From NCBI RefSeq assembly GCF_019578655.1, contig NC_063264.1:5270001-5334000 (forward strand): a DNA stretch of 64,000 nucleotides, written 5' to 3'. The first letter of the stretch is position 1, and the number at the start of each line of letters is the position of its first letter. The notes beneath the pieces are model-generated. The model was not told the origin of the DNA and did no database searches. It saw nothing but the letters and a program-made list of their open reading frames with translations. Both the position numbers and the translations under genes were made by a program. This DNA is from Ricinus communis. Lineage: Eukaryota > Streptophyta > Magnoliopsida > Malpighiales > Euphorbiaceae. Below, piece after piece: positions 56,979 to 64,000 of the stretch.

Positions 56979-59900
56979 CTCCACATGAACACATGAGTTC
57001 TATAATCTTTAATTTTCTTTTCCTTTATGGTTTAAAGAATTATTTAAAATTTTGTTGTTTCAGCAGAAAATCAGGTTCGTATACATTCTAGTTTAGTTTT
57101 TGACTCCATATATGTATATAATACTACTGTAGCAGTCGAGAAAAGGAGTGTGTGTGAGTGAGAGCAGATTATATATATAACACTGTGTAATAGAATTTAT
57201 AACATGATGACCATCTCCATCTTCAGTGTTCGTTTTTATTTTTGGTGCCATTGTTGATAGGAAATTAGATAGGGGAAACAGACAGCGGGCTTGGCTTACT
57301 CTATAATTCTTGGAAGCTTGTTAGATTTGTTGGATATTGGGTTACTCTTTTCAAGTGTTTTCTTTGGGCTTCTCTCTATAGCACTCAGTTGTGTTGCGCC
57401 ACACTTGTTCTAAAGTATCTGTTTTGTGTCATATTAGAGGATATTTGTATTTATATATGGACACAATTTATGAAGTTTACAATTTTTGTTTTTTATTTTA
57501 TTGGCATTCTATTGAGTTCAATCTTTTTTTTTTTTTAAGTTTACAATTTTTGTTTTTTATTTTATTGGCATTCTATTGAGTTCAATCTTTTTTTTTTTTT
57601 TTTTAAAAAAATATCATGGTCAAATCTTAATCCATGCTATCTTTCACAAATTTTGCAACTCATTTGAAAGTATTTTCCTTTGCAAAATCATGATATATTT
57701 GTTTTTTTAGGTAATGAAGTAATTTGACATCTGAATATGACTAAATGTCCACTAATGTGTTTTGGCTTCCACCTAATGCAAAAAGAAAAAAAAAAAAAAA
57801 GGTCTAAATACAAAGCAACAATCATAATGCTTTTTTAAAAAACAAAACATCTGAACTTACATTCATGCTATTAAATTCAGATTTCTATGTAAAAACTGAT
57901 TTTTGAACATTTCTCAAAAAAAGATAATGCCATGTCCATATATTTGCAACAATTTCTCGAATTTTTTTTAAACCTTTTTCCCCCCTCTATAGTGCCTTTG
58001 GGAATGAAACAATTTGATTATGATATTAACAAATCAAGAATTGGGAGATTAATAATATAAAAGAGCTAGTCCTTTCTTTGTTCCATTCAGTATGCACAGA
58101 ATGAAAGGTAAGATGGTAAGAAAGTGGATTTTCTTATTATAATTTTTGTCAGTAGACAACTTTATGCCCAAAATAAGAGGTATGGCATTTGGGATATACA
58201 ATAGCAAAAGAGATGGGTTTTTAGGTGTTCTTGACAATTATATTATCAAGATTTTAATTTTATGCATTGAACTTCCACCCCAACATAATTGGAATTAATG
58301 CATAATTTCCCTATTAAGCATTTGCATCTTGTGGGATTTAAAATTTGAAAACATTGTTAATCAATTGCCATAATAAACAAGCAAATTTCACCAACTAAAT
58401 TAATTGGAATTTTCCTACCATATATAAGTGTCTTATACCAAACTGCCTGATATAGAGTTTGATTTTTAGTCCAATAGTCAAATGTATAATTCCAGAATAA
58501 GGCTATATTTAGATCTTCTACATGATTACATGATTATATTATGCTTAGTAATACTCTAAAGGTTGATGAGAAAAATCTTATTATTCATATTAATATATTT
58601 CTAGAACAAAACTTAATTATCAAAAAAATATTATAAGATCTATTCTTTTTTTATACCAAGGAGGGATATCCCAAGTAAAGAGGGTTAATAGGTCATGGAC
58701 TATACAACGAGAGGTAGTTAACTCTTTACATTTACCATAATAGGTGAGAATTCCGCAAATGACAGGATTCGAATCTAAAACTTCTCATTTTCAAAAATAA
58801 ACTATGTTTCTGCTTGAAATAGCCTCAAATGGAAAATATTTATTATTAATAGTAAATGTAAAACTATTATAAGGTTAACAAGATAATATGAGCTCACAGC
58901 ACCACCCTATACTAGAGAAAATTTATTTAACTGATTTAATTATTTACCTCAAGAAAAAAAAAAAAAAGAATTAGCATTTTAAAAGATGTTGTCAAAAAGT
59001 TCCTGACCAGCTGAGCAGAGGTTTACAATTATTTAGTTCTATAAGACCAAATTGTAAGATATTTAAAACATTTTAATGGACCGCCTAATTATTTCCTAAT
59101 GTCCAGAATTTCCTTCTTTTTTTTTCTGTTAATGAGTGCTATACATAATACTTAAATTCATTAGTGATTTGAAGCTAACCACAGAGTGTCAAAATATGCC
59201 CTTTGTCCTCCCAGTGTTGTTCAATTGCTTAATTTTAGCAATACAATATTGATTTAGTTCACAATTCAACAAACATATAATTGGCTCTTTGAAGAGTTTC
59301 CCGGCCAGTAAAAATAAGTAAATAAATAGTTTTCACTTTCCAGGAAAAAAAGAAAAAAGTTATTCATTAGCTAAATCTTCCTGTGCACACATACATACAC
59401 ATATTTTAGATCAAAAAAAGAATAGCTATAATATTATTCTAAGGAAATATTGACTGCGAGTGAAAAGAATTCAGTGTCCTGAGTAATGTTAATAGATGGT
59501 GTGCAACACTAATCAACCTCTGATCATATTCATGTGAATTATGATTATTGCAAAATGCATGCTAATTACCTTATAATATTTATTTTTAGCTTGAGTTTAA
59601 AGTTATAAATACAATACTTGGAGTGGCAGGTGTTGGGAGGGTTTTAGTGTTTACAGTGCTCCAGCAGACACACCTTGAATATATATATACATAATGCTGT
59701 ATATGACAAGATGATGGGGCATCAAGCTTGCTCCCATGCATGCGCCTTCTGCCTGGCTGCATTACTGATCAGCCAAATTTTACGCATATATATATATATG
59801 TTAACCCTATCTTAAGTGATCCCATGACATAATAATTGATGCACTGTCACACACTCTTCATTTAGGGTTTATTATATGAAAGGGTCTTTAGAATTTAATT

Positions 59901-60596
59901 TTTCTTTCCATATCCTTTTTATTCTTTTTCATGCAAATACTATATTAATTATCAAATAATTGAAAATGCAAGTAAACTTTCAACTCAAAGTTGGTACGTT
60001 ATTCATTAATATAATGAAAAACAAATAAAAATGAGTTAATCTCAAATATTAGCTTAAGTAATAATCTGGTTTTCTTTTCAAGTTATTGATTAAACTTGAA
60101 GATCTTAAGTTCATAGCGAAAGAGCTAGAGACAAGTTAGTTTGATTCATTCTTATAAAATTTAAAAAAAAAAAAAAAATCATGTCTTCAAGTCTAATTCT
60201 AAACCTAATAAATTTGTTCGCACGCGCTAAATCGTATAGTAGGCATCGAGATTAATTAAACAATTTTGGGCTGACAAAACATAAGGCATCCTTCGAACCA
60301 AGAGATTAGGTACAGATCACTGTTAGATCCAATGTTATTTACGTGTCATATTTTTATAAATTTATATTACAAAACAAAACAAGCTCCAGAAATTTCTTGT
60401 AGGGTAAGACATTTCTTTATGTTAACTTCTGAAGAACAAAGACTTGAAGGAGAGAATCACTGCATTCAAAATGTGACATGGAGGTAAGGTTTGTAAGTAC
60501 TGTCATGTCTTTTTTTTATTTCTATCCTCAAATTAATAGTTTATTTCAGTATTTTCTTATTAAGTTGCCAACTACATTCAATTTAGTGACAGGGTT
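56974..60596. other. Intergenic DNA upstream of the kinase gene
   Basis: No gene seen. It holds a 64-bp tandem duplication (57473-57600). A less AT-rich island at about 59620-59800 includes a CATGCATG and a GC-rich phrase (CGCCTTCTGCCTGGCTGC), which I cannot assign. Confidence 0.5.
57473..57600. repeat. Tandem duplication of a 64-bp unit
   Basis: The phrase TTTACAATTTTTGTTTTTTA to GAGTTCAATC plus a T-run occurs twice in direct succession with a 64-bp offset. The copies differ only in T-run length. Confidence 0.9.
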
Positions 60597-60770
60597 TAGC
60601 CAATGATTTTATAGTCACCCATTTTGATTGTTTAGTCGAAAAAAAAAAACCATTTTTAGTCATACCCATAACCCACTTTTAGCAGTTTTTTTTTATATAA
60701 ATAATGTTCACATTTTCATACATAGTATTCAGGGTCATCTTTGGATGACCCGTGATTAATTACAAATTTT
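60597..60770 (+). repeat. Dispersed repeat copy a (ATACCCATAACCCACT family)
   Basis: It contains AGTCATACCCATAACCCACT and, about 100 bp on, GGATGACCCGTGATTAATTA. The same two anchors in the same order occur in copies b and c. Confidence 0.7.
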
Positions 60771-61258
60771 GTATTCAGTTATTAATAAGTTCCTTGTACG
60801 AATTTTAAATCTTCATTGAATGGAGCCTTAAATTCTTGTATGGTACTAGATCTTTTTCTTTTAACAGTAAGAATGAGAAAAAAATTTATCCTGATCTTTA
60901 CCAAATTGGATTCGTTTAAAGACATCTGTAATTGATTTATAACTCTCTTTTTTATTATATATATTTTTTAATTTTTTGTTGTTAATTTTGTATTTTTTAT
61001 GATTAAGATGTACTATTTATCTCATTGAATAAAATATTCATATTCTTTAAAAAATATTAGTGTAATAGTCAATTTAATATTTAATATTAAACTGAATAAA
61101 AATGAACATTTTTATTAAATTACAGCATGCTTTTAATTTAAAAAAAAAATTGAGCTACTAATATGGTTAAATTGTTTTAATATTTTTTTTAATTTTAGCG
61201 CAAAATAATCATAGTGTTTACTGTTTAATGTAGCATCACAACCATTATATAAGGGTCT

Positions 61259-61403
61259 AGCCAATAATTTTAAAGCAGACAATTTTAATGGAATAGTCAA
61301 AAACCTCTTTATTCATGCCCATAACCCACTTTCACCATTCTTTTACAATGTTTACATTCCGTATATTATTTTTTTACTATAATATCGGATGGCCTATGAT
61401 TAA
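61259..61403 (+). repeat. Dispersed repeat copy b
   Basis: It starts AGCCAATAATTTTAAAG and holds CATGCCCATAACCCACTTTC and GGATGGCCTATGATTAATTA. Confidence 0.7.
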
Positions 61404-61515
61404 TTAGAGGATAGTCAAAAACCACTTCAGTCATACCCATAACCCACTCTCAGCAATTTTTATATATTTTGTATTATAATATTAGATGGCCTGTGATTAA
61501 TTACAAATTTGTAAT
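61404..61515 (+). repeat. Dispersed repeat copy c
   Basis: It adjoins copy b and holds AGTCATACCCATAACCCACT and AGATGGCCTGTGATTAATTA, so b and c form a tandem pair. Confidence 0.7.
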
Positions 61516-62439
61516 AAAATCACCCAACTAATTATTATTGCATAGTCAATAAGTCACACCCGTTTGACCTATTTGATTAGTTTTTGGTATCTCACACCTA
61601 CAATTTGGTGACTATGGATGGTTATAATCCATTTCAGGTTATATTAAAGCACCAATAATTGTTTACATGTATCACTAAAATATACTAGAAGCACAGTAAC
61701 ATAATCTAGGCCATTGATTGATGTACATACTTTTGAAATTCAAATAATTTGTAGCTTCTTTCAACTTTCATTTTATATATGAATGAATAGTTAAATAGTT
61801 TTCTTTCTATGAATTATATATATGACCCAACCCTATAATTGGTTTCTAAGACCAAACATAGACCCTATAAGAGGCAAGGCATAAATCTTCTTTGCTAAGG
61901 ATCTATATCCTAGACAAAATTCAGGAGCAAGCTTTTATGCTCAACGAGAGACCCTATAAGAGGGGAGGCCTAAAAAAAAATAGGCAAAATACATGAAGAT
62001 GTGTTGACTATTGATCATAAGCTAAAAGGGCAGCAATCATATGGCTAAGGAAGGAACTCTCAGAATCAGAAGTGGGCCAAACTACAAATGGGTCAATCTT
62101 ACATTCCCCTAATAATCATCAAAAGAAGGGAAGAAAAAGAAAATTGAAAAGCAAAAAGAGAGGGTAAAGAAAGAAAAATAGGGCATATGTCTCAATCTAT
62201 AACTTGTAGTGACAAAAATAATTTAGAATAAAGAACTTTGGGCAATAAGTGGACTGAAGAGTGAGGAAACCTTTAAGAAATAATTAAGAAGGGCACATCC
62301 CAGATTTTGAGGCCATATCACGTGAGGATGGGAATCAATTATTATTTTTATTTTTAAATTTCTTTCTTTGCAACCCACTAATTAACCTGGCCAAACCAAA
62401 CCCAACACTCTTTTACAAAAACCTTATATTTATAAAAGT

Positions 62440-62471
<32 letters not shown>

Positions 62472-63404
62472 CTAAAACTATATATTATATGAATTAAAGC
62501 AAAGTATATTGTTGCCAACAAGGTCTTAAAATAGTACTCTATGACCATAAAGGGCCAAAAATAAATAAAGCTAAACGGCGCTGCTTCAACTCACTCCCTA
62601 CCTATTTTAAGGGTCGTGGCCTTGGGAGTTTCCCCAATGGAATCTATACACGTTTTTGTTTCTGTCACAAATCCAAACTAAAATAAATAAGCAAAGCAAA
62701 GCAGCTCCCTGGCTTTACCTATTATTTAACAAATTCAAACATACAATACAATACGAGCATTTGATGAATGACAGGATTATGATGCTGTGTGTACGTTTTC
62801 ATATACATGTCAGCCATTAGATCAAATTTATATGATTCATCAGATGGCTGTAAATCTCATGCACCTTCAATGTTCACTATTAAGAATTTACTTCATTTTC
62901 ATATTCTTATGATTAAACTGACTCTAGACACAGTATTTTAGGAATGGTTGAATAAAAGAGAAAATCAAATTTTAATCAAACATTTCTGAAAATATTATTT
63001 TCTAGTCACTGATATTTGATAAGAATCAAATTTACTTTTATATAATGTTGTGCAATTCAGTCCTTGCGTTCAATAGGGAATCTAATAAAAAAGATTATTA
63101 TCCAATTTCAAATTCTATTATCATTATGGACAAGTGCACAGTGGTTCTCTAGAATCTGAAATAATACTATAACAAGTTTGACAGTATATTATAGAGTATT
63201 ATAAATCTAATCGAAATATGATTATTTGAATAAACTTTTAGTTTCTTTTTCATTATTAGTTCACTGATTTATATATCAATATTGACAGTGTATTATAACT
63301 ATTTTATTAACCTTTTAATGTACAGTCTCTATTAATATAATTTAACCTTTTGGTTATCTTAGTATATTTCAAGAAATTTTTTTAAAATATTCTAAAATTA
63401 ATAA
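61516..63404. other. AT-rich intergenic DNA
   Basis: No gene seen. A short direct repeat AGACCCTATAAGAGG occurs at about 61861 and 61949. A (TA)n tract is at 62440-62467. Confidence 0.5.
62440..62467. repeat. (TA)n microsatellite
   Basis: About 14 TA units. Confidence 0.95.
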
Positions 63405-64000
63405 AAAAATTAGTCGTTTACTCATGTGTTGCATGACCATTATTATTATTTTGATTATAAAATCAGATTTATAGATATAATTTAATAGATTTTTTAATTT
63501 TTAATATTGATTTATAATATTTTAAAAGTTAGTAGCAAACTAACTATTTTTAAATGTCTTTAATATAAGTGCAACAGTATAAAAATAATTTTAAATCTTT
63601 ATTTATTAATTCTAATATCATAATTAATACTATCAATATTTGATATTACTATGTTTTAGAATTGAGAATTATTATATAATTAAAATTTAACTTATTAGTG
63701 AAAATAATATTTAAAAATATTATATTTTATAACTAGAACAATTATCTAATTAGAAACTAATTTATTAGTTAATATAATATTAAGATATTATTAATATGCT
63801 ATTTCTTAAAATAGTTATTATTTAATTAGAAAACTAATTTATTATTAAATTTTTTTAAGAGTGCAATAATATACAAATAATTTTAAAATATTTATTTATT
63901 AATTGTAATATTATATAAGTTAATACTATCAAATATATTGATATTACTATTTTTAATTAGAAATTATTATATAATTAAAAGTTAATTTATTAGTGAATAT
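63405..64000. repeat. Dispersed AT-rich repeat, right-end copy
   Basis: It parallels 300-660 in the same orientation (TTTATAATATTTTAAA, AACTAATTATTTTTAAAT, TTATTAGTTAATATAATATT). It is larger here, with an internal duplication: the phrase TATAAAAATAATTTTAAAT...TTTATTTATTAATT recurs near 63570 and 63870. It runs off the window. Confidence 0.6.

Noticed and set aside
58640..58800. Possible tRNA-derived element (GGATTCGAATC)
   Set aside because: Only a T-loop-like word was seen. A full cloverleaf or A/B-box pair was not found.
59640..59800. Known microRNA precursor
   Set aside because: Compared by eye with common plant microRNA families, no mature sequence was found, and no clear long hairpin was seen.

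Overview
This window is AT-rich plant nuclear DNA. The evidence is genes with GT-AG introns, Ty1/copia retrotransposons primed by a tRNA-Met-type binding site, a LINE fragment, MITE-like repeats, secreted S1-type self-incompatibility homologues (SPH), SERK-ectodomain-like LRR proteins, glycine-rich proteins and an LRR receptor kinase of subfamily XI. The family mix fits a eudicot, probably a rosid. I cannot name the species. No prokaryotic features, rRNA, tRNA or CRISPR were seen.

Layout. 1-1.9 kb: AT-rich repeats. 1.86-6.72 kb: a decayed Ty1/copia element (copia-1) whose 3' LTR is cut short by a deletion. 10.8-28.6 kb: a cluster of secreted SPH proteins with five intact genes (10869, 12839, 17835, 23310, 26227), several pseudogenes, and a head-to-tail array of five 510-511 bp units at 18.42-20.93 kb. 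The array units carry the mature SPH domain without start codon or signal peptide. Segmental duplications (about 10.9-13.4 kb against 14.1-18.4 kb, and 22.0-23.8 kb against 25.4-26.7 kb) built this cluster. 30.1-40.9 kb: two tandem six-exon minus-strand genes for small secreted LRR proteins. The downstream one (39391-40884) looks functional. The other (30098-36399) is broken by a second Ty1/copia element (copia-2) inserted in exon 3 with a perfect 5-bp target duplication, and it has also lost a splice donor. 43 and 45 kb: two unrelated secreted glycine-rich proteins. 50.0-50.7 kb: a three-exon gene for a small LEA-like protein with a probable mitochondrial presequence. 52.9-56.5 kb: a complete two-exon LRR receptor kinase of the RGI/RCH type, a receptor family for RGF/GLV/CLEL root-meristem peptides. 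The rest is AT-rich intergenic DNA with microsatellites and short dispersed repeats.

The genes do not form a pathway. Shared themes are secretion and cell-surface signalling (SPH, LRR, RLK, GRP), and local duplication followed by decay. The most unusual structure is the SPH partial-unit array. Its junctions lie in a 5-bp microhomology (TCCTT) shared by the 3' UTR and the signal-peptide coding region of the parent gene. Exon coordinates were worked out by hand from splice signals, reading-frame phase and comparison between paralogues.
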